Assembly (NCBI GenBank): GCA_009695065.1
Contig: SIBR01000005.1
Span: forward strand, 1 to 64,000
DNA: 64,000 nucleotides
Direction of reading: 5' to 3'
Source: Opitutus sp.
GTDB lineage: Bacteria; Verrucomicrobiota; Verrucomicrobiae; Opitutales; Opitutaceae
Shown here piece by piece: positions 37,637 through 46,818 of this stretch (position 1 is the stretch's first letter; every line of letters begins with the position of its first letter). Made by a program: the position numbers and the translations under genes. The notes beneath the pieces are model-generated. The model ran no database searches, was not told the DNA's origin, and was given only the letters and a program-made list of their open reading frames with translations.

Positions 37637-38494
37637 TCAGGGATTGAATTTGCGCCAGGCGGCCATGCTCCGCGTCAGGACGTCCAGCGGTTCCGCTTTG
37701 ATATTGTAGCCCTGGAAGCCCACGGGGCCGGTGTAGCCGGTGGCTTGTACCTGGCGAATGAACCGGCCGAGGTCGTAGCTGCCGGAGTCGAGCGGTTGAA
37801 TGAGCCGGTCCCAGCTCATCGTGCGGGTGTCGCCGGTGTCGGCGCCGCTGATGGTGACAAACATCAGGCGCGGGAGCGCGGCGCGGAGCACCGGCACGGG
37901 ATCGCGTTCCGCGCCCTCGACCTTGAGCCAGTGGCAGAGGTTAAACGTCACGCCGACGTCCGGGCGGTTGAGCCGGTCCGCGATGCGCATCGTGTCCTCC
38001 ACGCGCGCGAGCCAGAAGCCGGCGTGCGGATAGAGTGCGACGCGAACGCCGTGGCTGGCGGCGACGTCCGCAATAGCGCGGATCTGGGCGGCGACAAAGC
38101 CGTCGGCCTCGGGTGCGGAAATCCCGTGCGCGGAGCCGTCGGGTCGCTTCACCTCCCGGATGGCAACCCAGAGTGCGGTGTCCTTGCCACGTATGATCTC
38201 GAGCCAGTGTTGCAATTTCCCGTCCGGCGCCGGGTGGGCGGGATCGAGGGAGAGGACGATGTAGCCGTTGAAAAACTTGAGGCCGCGGGCGGCGATCGCG
38301 GGCGGCATGATTTCGTCGAGCGCGCGGCCGCCGAAGCCGTCGTAACCGAGGGCACGCAGCATGGCCGGCGCGACGTCCGGCCCGCCGCGTGCGATGTTGT
38401 CCATCGCGAAGAAGGGATTGGCGGCCTGCGCTACGGTGGCGGTCAGCCAGGCGAGCGTGGCGATGAAGCAGAGCTGGGACGTGGAGCGGCGCAT
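37637..38494 (-). CDS. Secreted sugar phosphate isomerase/epimerase-like protein
   Basis: The signal peptide 'LCFIATLAWLTATVAQA' precedes an AP-endonuclease-2-type TIM barrel. Visible motifs are 'LRALGYDGFGG', 'GVRVALYPHAGFWL', 'VGVTFNLCHWLKVEG' (His/Asn metal ligands) and 'GPVGFQGYNI'. At 285 residues it matches xylose-isomerase-like proteins often found exported in this phylum beside Gfo/Idh/MocA enzymes. Substrate unknown. Confidence 0.84.
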   Translation of the reverse strand: MRRSTSQLCFIATLAWLTATVAQAANPFFAMDNIARGGPDVAPAMLRALGYDGFGGRALDEIMPPAIAARGLKFFNGYIVLSLDPAHPAPDGKLQHWLEIIRGKDTALWVAIREVKRPDGSAHGISAPEADGFVAAQIRAIADVAASHGVRVALYPHAGFWLARVEDTMRIADRLNRPDVGVTFNLCHWLKVEGAERDPVPVLRAALPRLMFVTISGADTGDTRTMSWDRLIQPLDSGSYDLGRFIRQVQATGYTGPVGFQGYNIKAEPLDVLTRSMAAWRKFNP

Positions 38495-38686
38495 GATTTT
38501 GGGGCGGCGAAAAAGGGCGGGGGGAAGCCCTTTGTGGGGTTCCAGCCAACCCGAGTAAAGCGCCGTCGTGGTCTTGAGCAGGTCTCCGGCGCGGTGCGGA
38601 CCTGCCGCCGCGCGCTGGAATCGAAGTGAAACGAGGAGCCCGCAACGGGCGCCTGTTTTTCGCTCCGGATATGGGTGCAGACCCGG

Positions 38687-38965
38687 CTACAGCAGCGCCA
38701 GGACTTCCGTCACGCGTTCGAGGGCTTGCTGGAGCAGATCCTTTTTTTCGGTGCGCTGGATGCCGACTGGCTCGGTCTCCATCCGGCTCATCCGGTTCGA
38801 GAGAATCTCGTAATTACAGGCCTCGGTGACGAGTCGAACGGCCTCGGTCGGGCCGACGGCTCCCATAATTTGTTTCATCAATTCTTTTTGGGTCATGGCT
38901 GAATTCGTTCGGGCCAGTCCGCGGGCAAAGTCGCCCTTGTTCGGAGTGGCAAGACAGGTGCTCAT
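38687..38965 (-). CDS. Small protein of unknown function
   Basis: The protein has 92 residues, starting 'MSTCLATPNKGDFARGL'. 'MTQKELMKQIMGAVGPTEAV', 24 residues later, is a second possible start. It is helical and amphipathic throughout, ending 'LLQQALERVTEVLALL', with no signal peptide or membrane segment. I do not recognise the family. The 192-base gap to the epimerase gene holds nothing recognisable. Confidence 0.5.
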   Translation of the reverse strand: MSTCLATPNKGDFARGLARTNSAMTQKELMKQIMGAVGPTEAVRLVTEACNYEILSNRMSRMETEPVGIQRTEKKDLLQQALERVTEVLALL

Positions 38966-39046
38966 CGTCTTCCTTCCGTCCGGCAATGCGGGAATTCGAA
39001 CGGGCCGGCGGCAGGTGGGTGCAACGGGGGGGCTCAACCGGCCTGC

Positions 39047-39532
39047 TTACGGCGGACCGGCGGGGTGCCGGGTCGGCGCTTCGGGTTCGACGGTGTAGGC
39101 GATGCTGACGATTTTCCAGCCATCGGTCAGCTTCATCAGGGTAAAAACGTCGGTGCCGTTGTGGGTGAATTTCCCGTTGCGATGGAAATCGTAGGGTGTC
39201 CAGACGACCGCGACCCGGCCTTCGATGAGCACCGTCGGATTCCACATCCGTTCGAGGAGCTGATTTTTATTGGCCTTCAGGGAGTCGATATCCGCTTCGA
39301 TCATCCGGCGGCGGACGGGAGTGTCAGTTCCCGGGCGAGGGGCGACCGTGATCTGGCTGCCGGGAACAGCCAAGATCCGGAGTGCCTCACCCTCGCTCTT
39401 CGCCATCGCGTCGAAGAACCCCTGCACAATTTTCAGCACCTGATCGCGGTCAGGTGCCGGCTGGCCGGAGGGAAGCGGGCCGGCGGCGTGGCAGGAGACG
39501 ATCGCAAGCAGGAGGAGCCTCAGGGTTTTCAT
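39047..39532 (-). CDS. Secreted SnoaL/NTF2-like (DUF4440-type) protein
   Basis: Signal peptide 'LRLLLLAIVSCHAAG', then a cone-shaped NTF2-like fold: helix 'VLKIVQGFFDAMAKSEGEAL', strands 'RVAVVWTPYDFHRNGKFTHN' and 'GTDVFTLMKLTDGWKIVSIA'. 161 residues. Role unknown; such domains serve as small-molecule binding or lyase scaffolds. The last 35 codons are repeated as an isolated remnant at 41927-42034 in the same orientation. Confidence 0.75.
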   Translation of the reverse strand: MKTLRLLLLAIVSCHAAGPLPSGQPAPDRDQVLKIVQGFFDAMAKSEGEALRILAVPGSQITVAPRPGTDTPVRRRMIEADIDSLKANKNQLLERMWNPTVLIEGRVAVVWTPYDFHRNGKFTHNGTDVFTLMKLTDGWKIVSIAYTVEPEAPTRHPAGPP

Positions 39533-39594
39533 GATTGGAGAATGGTGCGGAGAAAGGCGGCGATGGTGATGACTCCCCGCATTTCTATCCGTGA

Positions 39595-40890
39595 TCAGGC
39601 GACCAGATTTTGCTCCACGACACACCCCGGCGCGCGGATTGCCAGCGCTTCGCCCTTGGCGCTGACCACCCGGTTGGCGGTGACAATGTGACGGCCGCCT
39701 CCGGGACCGGTGCTGATCCCCGGGCCGGGATCGATCCCGTCGAGCAGGTTGTTGGAAACGATGCAGTCGCTGGCGTCGCCCAGCGAAATCCCACCCTGCG
39801 CCAGCGGCACGTTTGGCATTGGGAAATACGCGCCGCCATAGACGCTTTTGCGGATGATGTTGGCGGTGATGGCGTGTTTGCCGGCGCCGGCGGCCTGCTC
39901 GATGAGCACGGCGCCGCCGGGCGTGTTGATGAACGTATTGCCTGTGATGGCAAAGCCGCGGCACGTGCCCGTCAGGTGGACGCCGATGTCGGCCAGTATG
40001 TAATTCGACGTGATGGCGATGTCGCGGCAGTGGTCGCGCGGTTTCTTGTGGGACACGCCACGCGCTTCGATGGCGACCTTGAAGCCTTCGATGGTGTTGT
40101 TGGCAATGACATGCTGGGCGGTGCCATCGAGGACAATGGCGGTGCCGTCGCCGTAGGCAAAGTGGTTGTTGACGATGCGGATCTCGCGGCAGCTCCAATC
40201 CAGATACACGTGTTCCTCCTGTTTCTGACCCTGGTTGAGCCGGCGGGTCTGGTTGCCGTGGAGCGTCAGGTGATGGATCGCCTCGGCGCGCACCCCGCGT
40301 TTACAGTCGCGCATCCAGCAGTCGCGGATGGTCACGTTGGTTCCTTGCGGTCCCAGCCGGATCGCCTGGCCGCCGTGGTGAATGAAAAAGCAACTGTCGA
40401 CCGACAGATCGTTCGGGAACAAGACCACGAGCGCATCGCCGCTCTTGTGATTACCTTCGAAGGTGATGTCCCGGATGGTCATCTTCAGATCGGGCCACCA
40501 CGAGCCGACGACACCGGTGATGTGCAACATCGGCTCGCCGCTCGTGTTGGGGTTGACCAGCACGCTGGCGCGCCCCTCGCCGACAATGAACAAGTGCTGG
40601 CCTTCCAGCAGTTGCTTCGTCACCGGCCGGTCGATCCGGTGTTTGCCGGCGGGAATGAAAATCGTGCCGCCATGTTTCGGCAGGGCATCGAGCGCAGCCT
40701 GCAGTCCGCCGGCGTCAATCATGTTGATGGCGCCGTCGATCCGACCTGGCCGCGAGGTGGGACTCTGGCCTTGGGCGGGAGCAGCGAACAGGTTGGTGGC
40801 AGCCACGACGGCGGCGGCGTGGGTCGCCTGCCGGAAAAACGTTCGCCGGGGTGAGTCCGGAGTGCTGGTGGGATCGGAATTATCGTTCAT
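39595..40890 (-). CDS. Exported right-handed beta-helix protein
   Basis: The start at 40890 places a twin-arginine-like leader ('SPRRTFFRQATHAAAVVAA') near the N-terminus. The body is a pectate-lyase-like parallel beta-helix: 'GGLQAALDALPKHGGTIFIP' followed by repeating turns such as 'NVTIRDCWMRDC', 'EIRIVNNHFAYGDGTAIVL', 'HVIANNTIEGFKVAIEAR' and 'GFAITGNTFINTPGGAVL'. About ten such turns are visible in 431 residues. Polysaccharide binding or cleavage is inferred; no catalytic residue set could be fixed. Confidence 0.83.
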   Translation of the reverse strand: MNDNSDPTSTPDSPRRTFFRQATHAAAVVAATNLFAAPAQGQSPTSRPGRIDGAINMIDAGGLQAALDALPKHGGTIFIPAGKHRIDRPVTKQLLEGQHLFIVGEGRASVLVNPNTSGEPMLHITGVVGSWWPDLKMTIRDITFEGNHKSGDALVVLFPNDLSVDSCFFIHHGGQAIRLGPQGTNVTIRDCWMRDCKRGVRAEAIHHLTLHGNQTRRLNQGQKQEEHVYLDWSCREIRIVNNHFAYGDGTAIVLDGTAQHVIANNTIEGFKVAIEARGVSHKKPRDHCRDIAITSNYILADIGVHLTGTCRGFAITGNTFINTPGGAVLIEQAAGAGKHAITANIIRKSVYGGAYFPMPNVPLAQGGISLGDASDCIVSNNLLDGIDPGPGISTGPGGGRHIVTANRVVSAKGEALAIRAPGCVVEQNLVA

Positions 40891-41005
40891 AGAGGAGGGA
40901 GTGTTTTCAAATCGGAGGGAAGGGTCTGACGGATGAATTGGGCGGGAATCATGTCGTCGACTCCCGCGCCGCGGCCTGGCCGTTATCAACGAGGCCGGGG
41001 TTGAT

Positions 41006-41890
41006 TCAACGGCTCGCCGGCCGCGTGCCGTCGTCGTCATTGAAACGAGCCGGCTTGCCGCCGAGGATCGAGGCGCTGGTCACACTGGGGCACCAGTATT
41101 TTTCGATGTGTTCGGTCATGAGGTCGGTGCCCGCGAAATGGTTTACAAACGGCCGGCTGCGCGAATCGTACATCGTGTCGGTCAGGTCGCGCATCAGGAC
41201 GACGTCGAGCTTTTGTTTGACCAGCTGGCGGATCGCGAAGGGCCGGCCCAGCACGCACATGTTGAGATGCACGCCCATGAGCATGACGTGCTCGATGCCG
41301 CGCTGGCGCAGCAGATAATAGGCCTCTGCCGAATCGGTGATCGCGTCGCCGTCCTTGATATCGAGCGTGGCGATCTGGTGCCGGTCCATGACCTGTTTCA
41401 CGACCGCTGCGTCCTGCGAGCAAACGGGCGTGCAGTTGCAGCCGCCATTGGCGTCGTCGATGGGCAGCGGCCCCTCGGCGCCCGGATCCAGCTTACACCA
41501 GGTTTCCAGCGGGATCTTGAGCGCGATCTTGGGCGCCGCCTGCGCAAGCCGCCGCTGAGGCGTCCCTTCGTAGAAGGCCATGCCGCCGCTCGGACAATGG
41601 ATGATGAGCGCGCCCTCCGCCCGGGCTTTGTTCAACACGGCATTCATGCGTGAGGCCATTTCGGCCACGCGCTCCGTGGCGCCCCGACACCAATGCCGCT
41701 GCCACATGTCGCAGACCACGATCGCGGTTCGGCGCGGTTCCCAGCGGGCGGTCGCCTCCACGACGCGCCAGTCGACGCGGCCCGGCGCGGTGGCGACGCG
41801 GGTTCGCGTCTGGAGTACGAGATCGGCGGCGCGGGTGCTGGCGGTCGCGCCGGCAACCGCGAGGATGAGGAAGAGGCAGAGCTTAATCAT
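41006..41890 (-). CDS. Secreted isochorismatase-like cysteine hydrolase
   Basis: Signal peptide 'LCLFLILAVAGATASTRA'. The catalytic Asp lies in 'TAIVVCDMWQRHWC' and the cis-peptide and nucleophile region is 'HVMLMGVHLNMCVLGRPFAI', with Cys in the family position. The segment 'GGCNCTPVC' is Cys-rich and unusual. 294 residues, longer than cytosolic members because of the leader and a C-terminal extension. Substrate unknown. Confidence 0.84.
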   Translation of the reverse strand: MIKLCLFLILAVAGATASTRAADLVLQTRTRVATAPGRVDWRVVEATARWEPRRTAIVVCDMWQRHWCRGATERVAEMASRMNAVLNKARAEGALIIHCPSGGMAFYEGTPQRRLAQAAPKIALKIPLETWCKLDPGAEGPLPIDDANGGCNCTPVCSQDAAVVKQVMDRHQIATLDIKDGDAITDSAEAYYLLRQRGIEHVMLMGVHLNMCVLGRPFAIRQLVKQKLDVVLMRDLTDTMYDSRSRPFVNHFAGTDLMTEHIEKYWCPSVTSASILGGKPARFNDDDGTRPASR

Positions 41891-41926
41891 GGGGTGGGCA
41901 GTCAGGCGGTGGGATCTGGCACGGGT

Positions 41927-42034
41927 TTACGGCGCACCGGCGGGCTGGCGGGAGGGTGGTTCGGGTTCGACCCTGTAGGCGAGGTCGACGATCTTCCAGC
42001 CTTCGGCCAGTTTGATCAGGGTAAATGATTTCAT
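41927..42034 (-). pseudogene. Remnant of a SnoaL/NTF2-like gene
   Basis: The frame 'SFTLIKLAEGWKIVDLAYRV' plus 'EPEPPSRQPAGAP' and TAA closely matches the last 35 residues of the protein at 39047-39532 ('TLMKLTDGWKIVSIAYTV'). The DNA is alike over about 85 bases. Nothing upstream resembles the rest of that protein, so this is the stub of a second copy. The two copies flank the beta-helix and isochorismatase-like genes. Confidence 0.7.
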
Positions 42035-42255
42035 GACGGGGGGTTGGCGCCGCGGTGCGCGTGCGGTGAGATTGCCGTGGGGGGGACGGTTTCAGCCAGC
42101 GGCATTTTCCCGCGGGTCGCAAGCGTGGCTGTGTGGTCGCGATCGGCGGACGCTACCGCCCTTCCGCGAATACGTCTGGCGGATGGAGTGACGAAGCAAC
42201 CTGCGTTGATCGTTCAGCGCCGGACGCTTCACCCGCCGCCGTCCGGTCCGCCGAC

Positions 42256-42528
42256 CTAATGGCCCTTCCGCTTCTGGAGGTACTGCAGGTTCGACTGGGC
42301 GATGGGATCACCAGGTTCGACGCGGAGGATGGCGGTGAAGCCCGCGATGGCGTCGTCGTATTTGCCCACGTCCGTTCGGAGATTGCCCCGAGCGAAATAA
42401 TTTTCCGGCTGGTTGGGCGTGAGTTTGATCGCCTCGCTGGCTTTGGCGGTGGCGCGGTCGTTGGCGCGGCGGAAAGACCCCCCGACCACTGCATAGTGAA
42501 GACCAAAATGAGAAGGTGCAGCGCCCAT
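42256..42528 (-). CDS. Short TPR-repeat protein, possibly truncated
   Basis: The C-terminal 55 residues are a clear tetratricopeptide pair: 'SEAIKLTPNQPENYFARGNL' and 'GKYDDAIAGFTAILRVEPGD'. The N-terminal part is uncertain: another frame just upstream reads as a hydrophobic segment ('GAWALHLLILVFTM'), suggesting the gene originally had a membrane anchor and is frameshifted near 42450-42500. The given start (42528) is tentative. Confidence 0.45.
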   Translation of the reverse strand: MGAAPSHFGLHYAVVGGSFRRANDRATAKASEAIKLTPNQPENYFARGNLRTDVGKYDDAIAGFTAILRVEPGDPIAQSNLQYLQKRKGH

Positions 42529-42548
42529 GCGCCGAACGGCAGCAGGTG

Positions 42549-42773
42549 CTAAAGCCTCAGGAGTTTGCTCCGCTGGCGGCGTTTGGCCTCGCGGCGGCAC
42601 AAAATGAACGCGACCAGCCAAACGAGGGGAATGGCCACCATCGACAGGAAGACGAAGTCCAAAACGTTGTTGCCTACTTGCGCACCGCCAAAAGCCATCG
42701 CTTCCAGCACGAGCATGAGGGGCAGCCCGGCTGCACATAGGACACCGCCGAGAATCCAAACGAGCACTTTCAT
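42549..42773 (-). CDS. Small membrane protein with two helices
   Basis: 74 residues with two hydrophobic segments ('VLVWILGGVLCAAGLPLMLV' and 'FVFLSMVAIPLVWLVAFIL'), ending in a basic tail ('CRREAKRRQRSKLLRL'). The basic C-terminus predicts a cytoplasmic end. It is just upstream of the TPR gene on the same strand, with 20 bases between. Unknown function. Confidence 0.6.
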   Translation of the reverse strand: MKVLVWILGGVLCAAGLPLMLVLEAMAFGGAQVGNNVLDFVFLSMVAIPLVWLVAFILCRREAKRRQRSKLLRL

Positions 42774-42827
42774 GCCGCCTGAGATTTGGCCACGGTCGGG
42801 CGAAAATAAAGCCCGAAGGTGCGGATA

Positions 42828-42868
42828 CCCGGCGGCAACCGGAAACCAACTCTCCGGTTGCCGCCGGG
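42828..42868. repeat. Perfect 15-bp inverted repeat
   Basis: CCCGGCGGCAACCGG (42828-42842) and its exact reverse complement (42854-42868) are separated by 11 bases. It lies between two divergent genes (42773 minus and 43019 plus). No T run follows on either strand, so it is not a standard terminator; it may be an operator, a transcript hairpin or a REP-like element. Confidence 0.7.
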
Positions 42869-43018
42869 ATGGCTACGCCGGTGGGGCGGTCTTAACTCTG
42901 CTTGTAGGCGGAGACCGCCAATCGGGCTTGTCGGCGCGGCGAATCTGGTGCTGATTCACCGGCCCCGGCATTTGGCCGCCTCGTGCCACGCGGACCACCC
43001 CGTTTTCCCCATCCCCTC

Positions 43019-45046
43019 ATGACTCGAACCACCCTGTCGCTCGTCGCCTCGCTCGCATTCGTCACGTTTGCATCGGCGCAAACCCGCAACGCCGGGGCGC
43101 CCGCATCCGCCTCCATCTGGCGCGACCTCGAACGCCAGACGCTGCCGTTTGCGAACCCGGGCAGCCATCTCAAGGACCATGTCTACGAGCACTCGCGGCG
43201 CTTCTTCGCCGCCGGCGATGCCGCGCGGGACGCCCTGCAATCGCCGGCGGATGTGCGCCGGCGGCAGGAGGCGGTCCGCCGCGGGATCATCGAGGGACTC
43301 GGCGGTCTTCCTCCCTCCGACACGCCGCTCAATGCGCGCGTGACCGGTACGGTGCAGGGCGACGGCTTCACGATCGAAAAGATCATCTACGAGTCCCGGC
43401 CGCGAAACTACGTCACGGCCAATCTCTATCTGCCGGCGAGGCGGCCGGTCGCGCGGAGCGGGGCGGTGCTCTTCCTTTCCGGGCATCACGCGACCGCGAA
43501 GCAGGCGCCGGAGTACCAGCATGTCTGCCAGACGCTGGTGCGGGCCGGGCTGATCGTGTTCGCGGTGGATCCGGTCGGGCAAGGCGAGCGGTGGAGCTAC
43601 TGGGATGCCGATGCGCGGCGGGAGGTCGTTCCGGCGGGCACGCGCGATCACGACCAGGCGGGCTTTCAATCGCGCTTCCTCGGCGAGGCCATCGGGCGCT
43701 TTTTCGTACACGATACCATGCGCGGCATCGATTATCTCATTTCCCGGCCGGAAGTGGATCCCGCGAAGATCGGCGTCACAGGCAACTCCGGCGGTGGCAC
43801 GCAGACGAGTCTCATGATGCTGGCGGATCCGCGCATCGCCGCGGCCGCGCCGGCCACGTTTATCATGTCGCGCGATGCCTATCAGCGCACAGGTCAGGCG
43901 CAGGACTCCGAACAAATCTGGCCGGGCTTCACCGGTCGCGGCTTCGACCATGAGGATATCCTCCTCGCGATGGCGCCCAAGCCGGTGTGCGTGCTGGCGG
44001 TGAAATCGGACTTTTTTCCGATCGAGGGCACGCGCCGCACCGTGACCCGCTCGCGGCGCATCTGGGAAATGTTCCGCGGGGCGCCGGCGCCCGAGTTGGT
44101 CGAGGACGATTCGATCCACGCCTACACTCCCACGATGGCGAAGGCCGCGGCGCGTTTTTTTGCCCGGCATCTGTTGGGTCGCGAATCCGACTTCGCCGGT
44201 TTCGAGCCGAAGACGTTCCCCCATGCGGAGCTCAACAGCACCAAGTCGGGCCAGGTGCGGGGGGAATTTCCCGATGGTGAATTCGTCTTTCATGCGACGA
44301 CCCGGCGGCTCGCGGAAGTCGAGCAGGCCCGCGCCGCGCTCGCCCCGGCGGAGCGACGGCGCCGCGCGGTGGAATGGTTGCGCACGGAGGTGAATCGCGG
44401 CCGGGAGAACTCGCCCATCAACCCGCGGAAGACCAATCGGGGCCAAGTCACGGTGGGACCCTTCAACGTTGAGGTGGCCTTCTGGTATTCGCAGCCGTAT
44501 CTCGCGAACATGGGTATGTTGATCCGCCCGCAGGGGCGCGGCGGCCAGCCCTTGCCGGTGACAATCGCGATCTGGGACGACGGCACGGCGGCGCTTTCCC
44601 GGCACGCCGACTGGATTCAAGCCGAGTGCGGCCGTGGTCGCGCGGTGTTCGTGGTCGACCTCGCCGGCATGGGCCCGCTTAAGCCGGACTCAATCACCGG
44701 GGGCGCGAGCACGGATTTGGCCGGGACGTTCCGCAAGCTGGTGGACGATCTCGACTGGATGGGCGACAGTCTGGTCGCGTTGCGCACCTATGAGGCCGTG
44801 CGCGCGATCGAGGTGCTCGCGGCGTGGTCCGGTCTCTCGCCGGATGACCTTCGCTATTACGGCGACGGCAAGATGGGCGTGCACGCGCGGCTCGCGGCGG
44901 CCGTGGCGCCCCAGGCGAAAGGCGTCGAGTGGACGAACGGCTTTGTTTTTTCCGATTTCCTGCGGGGGCCGGTGAATCAGGCATCCGAGGTCAAGCCGTT
45001 CAACCTGCCCGGCGTGTTGCGCGTGTTTGACCTCAACGAGCTGTGA
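43019..45046 (+). CDS. Secreted alpha/beta hydrolase, acetylxylan-esterase-like
   Basis: The start at 43019 gives a signal peptide ('LSLVASLAFVTFASAQ'). The core has 'GAVLFLSGHHATAKQAPEYQ', 'VDPVGQGERWSYWD' and the nucleophile elbow 'IGVTGNSGGGTQTSLMMLAD'. Later segments include 'KPVCVLAVKSDFFPIEGTRR' (Asp region) and 'LVEDDSIHAYTPTMAKAAAR' (His region). A second, C-terminal half of about 280 residues ('VTIAIWDDGTAALSRHADW') looks like another hydrolase-type domain. 675 residues in total. Polysaccharide deacetylation is inferred. Confidence 0.82.
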   Translation: MTRTTLSLVASLAFVTFASAQTRNAGAPASASIWRDLERQTLPFANPGSHLKDHVYEHSRRFFAAGDAARDALQSPADVRRRQEAVRRGIIEGLGGLPPSDTPLNARVTGTVQGDGFTIEKIIYESRPRNYVTANLYLPARRPVARSGAVLFLSGHHATAKQAPEYQHVCQTLVRAGLIVFAVDPVGQGERWSYWDADARREVVPAGTRDHDQAGFQSRFLGEAIGRFFVHDTMRGIDYLISRPEVDPAKIGVTGNSGGGTQTSLMMLADPRIAAAAPATFIMSRDAYQRTGQAQDSEQIWPGFTGRGFDHEDILLAMAPKPVCVLAVKSDFFPIEGTRRTVTRSRRIWEMFRGAPAPELVEDDSIHAYTPTMAKAAARFFARHLLGRESDFAGFEPKTFPHAELNSTKSGQVRGEFPDGEFVFHATTRRLAEVEQARAALAPAERRRRAVEWLRTEVNRGRENSPINPRKTNRGQVTVGPFNVEVAFWYSQPYLANMGMLIRPQGRGGQPLPVTIAIWDDGTAALSRHADWIQAECGRGRAVFVVDLAGMGPLKPDSITGGASTDLAGTFRKLVDDLDWMGDSLVALRTYEAVRAIEVLAAWSGLSPDDLRYYGDGKMGVHARLAAAVAPQAKGVEWTNGFVFSDFLRGPVNQASEVKPFNLPGVLRVFDLNEL

Positions 45047-45211
45047 GCTGAACGCCCGCGGCTGGAACTCTTTCTGCCGGGTGCGCCGGTGCCAAGTGTG
45101 AAAGCCGGCTTGGGGCTGGGGGACAGACTCCAGCGCCCCGAGGCCGGGTGGTGAACGGCGGACGCGGCCATCGCGGAATCCGTTTCTCGATTTGATGCGC
45201 GGCGATTTCTT

Positions 45212-45779
45212 TCAGGGTTTTGGCTGCGGCACCAACGCGATCTTCGCGCGGTCGTAGCTCTGTTTTTCGATCAACCCGAGGATGCGCTCGAAGTCGGCGG
45301 CGGAGAGCTGCCGCTCCCGCGCGAGAATCCACACAGGCTGCGTCCGGGCGTGCCGACGACCGCCCAGCGATACTCGGGATCGAGTTCGGGCACGAGATAG
45401 GTGCTCGTAAGCGGCCAGACGAAACGCGCTTTCCATTCGGCGTTCGTGGTCGGGTTCGTCACCCACGCGATGCCGTGCCAGTTTTTCTCCGGGCCTCGAA
45501 GCGGCTCTCCCGAAACGTGAAAATGTTATCGAGCTTTCCAGCGGCGCGACTGGCGTAGGTGTCGTAACTGGCGACTTTCCCGTTTTCCAAAAAGCAGGGG
45601 ATGTTCGCGATCACATTCCAGCGGCCGAGATAGCGATCGAGATCGACGTGCGCGACCGTGCGAAGAGGAGGAGAGGACATGGTGGTGCAGCCAGCCAGGG
45701 CAAACAGGAGCAGAGCGCCCCACGGGGCGCATCGGCGGATGGGTTCCACTGCACGAGCATGCGGATAGTCGCCACGCAC
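45212..45779 (-). pseudogene. Lipocalin (Blc-like) lipoprotein, two frameshifts
   Basis: The N-terminal frame has a lipoprotein signal ('[12 protein letters not shown]', Cys after LAG) and the lipocalin signature '[16 protein letters not shown]'. The frame shifts near 45490-45496, continuing as '[20 protein letters not shown]' and 'STYLVPELDPEYRWAVVGTP'. It shifts again near 45340-45352 into 'TQPVWILARERQLSAADF' and ends 'AKIALVPQPKP'. All parts of a normal Blc protein are present, so only two indels separate it from an intact outer-membrane lipocalin. Confidence 0.8.
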
Positions 45780-46010
45780 GCAACTGGCGCACCAGGCAGG
45801 CCCGGAACTTCCGCGGCACGCAGTCGCTTTACAGCCGGCTGGAAAATCAAGGAACGTGCCGGCATATGCGCCGGGCTAATGCGGAGTGCGATTCGCGCTA
45901 ACATCTCGTCGCGTGAGGCGTCCGCGCGGCACATCCGCGCGTTTCTTGCTCGCGACCGGGGGACCTCGTTCTTCGGCCGCGTTCAGCGAAAAATATCAAG
46001 CCTCGTTTCC

Positions 46011-46478
46011 ATGAAGCTCCGTTCCCTGTTTACCACGCTCGCCCTTTGCACCGGTTTCGTCTCGGCGGCCTTCGCCAAGACCGTCGTCGAAATCGCCGTG
46101 GGCTCGCCCGATCACACCACGCTTGTCGCCGCGGTCAAAGCGGCCGGTCTCGTCGAGACTTTGAGCGGCCCCGGTCCGTTCACCCTCTTCGCGCCGACGA
46201 ATGCCGCGTTCGAAAAGCTCCCCGCGGGCACGGTCGAGATGCTTTTGAAGCCCGAGAACAGGGACAAACTCATCGCCATTCTCACCTATCACGTCGTTCC
46301 GGCCAAAGTCCTGGCCGCCGACGTGAAGTCCGGCGAGGCACCGACGGTCAACGGCAAGGCGCTCACGCTCAAAGCCGGCGGCATGGGTGTGATGGTCAAC
46401 AACGCCAACGTCGTCGCCACCGACCTCGTCGGTAGCAATGGCGTCATTCACGTCGTGGACACCGTGATTCTGCCCTGA
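46011..46478 (+). CDS. Secreted fasciclin-domain protein
   Basis: The signal peptide ends 'VSAAFAKT'. One FAS1 domain fills the rest: H1 motif '[19 protein letters not shown]', '[19 protein letters not shown]' with the conserved 'YH', and H2 '[20 protein letters not shown]'. 155 residues, the usual size of single-domain bacterial fasciclins. Adhesion or matrix role is inferred. A strong terminator follows 35 bases after the stop. Confidence 0.92.
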   Translation: MKLRSLFTTLALCTGFVSAAFAKTVVEIAVGSPDHTTLVAAVKAAGLVETLSGPGPFTLFAPTNAAFEKLPAGTVEMLLKPENRDKLIAILTYHVVPAKVLAADVKSGEAPTVNGKALTLKAGGMGVMVNNANVVATDLVGSNGVIHVVDTVILP

Positions 46479-46512
46479 ACCGCTGGCGCTCTGGTGCCCA
46501 CTGTGTCTCGCA

Positions 46513-46546
46513 AACACCCGCAGCCGAATGGCTGCGGGTGTTTTTT
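46513..46546 (+). terminator. Strong rho-independent terminator after the fasciclin gene
   Basis: A 13-bp perfect stem (AACACCCGCAGCC with GGCTGCGGGTGTT), a 4-base loop GAAT and a following run of six T. The clearest intrinsic terminator in the window. Confidence 0.92.
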
Positions 46547-46548
46547 CG

Positions 46549-46722
46549 GACGGCGGTGGCCGAGCGGAGGTGGCCCGTCAGTTGGTCGCGGCCGACCGGA
46601 TTGCGTGGCTGGGAGAGCCGGAGGACGCCGCCAATCTGATCGCCGACATCGTGGCGCCGGGTTCGCGTTTTCTCCACGGTTCATTGATTGAACTCACCGG
46701 CGGCCAGACAAAGACGGTCTGA
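46549..46722 (+). pseudogene. C-terminal remnant of a short-chain dehydrogenase
   Basis: The frame reads 'VARQLVAADRIAWLGEPEDA' then 'ANLIADIVAPGSRFLHGSLI' and 'ELTGGQTKTV', the usual end of an SDR protein ('R.G.PeD.A..v.fL.s....itG..i.vdGG'). The Rossmann fold and catalytic Tyr-Lys are absent. It starts right after the fasciclin terminator, so the rest of the gene is gone. Confidence 0.55.
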
Positions 46723-46818
46723 GACTCGAATCCTGTTGGCGTCAAAACCGTTCGCCGCCAGATTCCGGCTCGTCGATTCGGTCGGAAAATTCCGACCGGC
46801 CCATCCCACTTGTTCGCC

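Noticed and set aside
42956..44620. Minus-strand frame of more than 500 codons opposite the large alpha/beta hydrolase
   Set aside because: Low-complexity Arg/His-rich composition and full overlap with a gene having clear hydrolase motifs.
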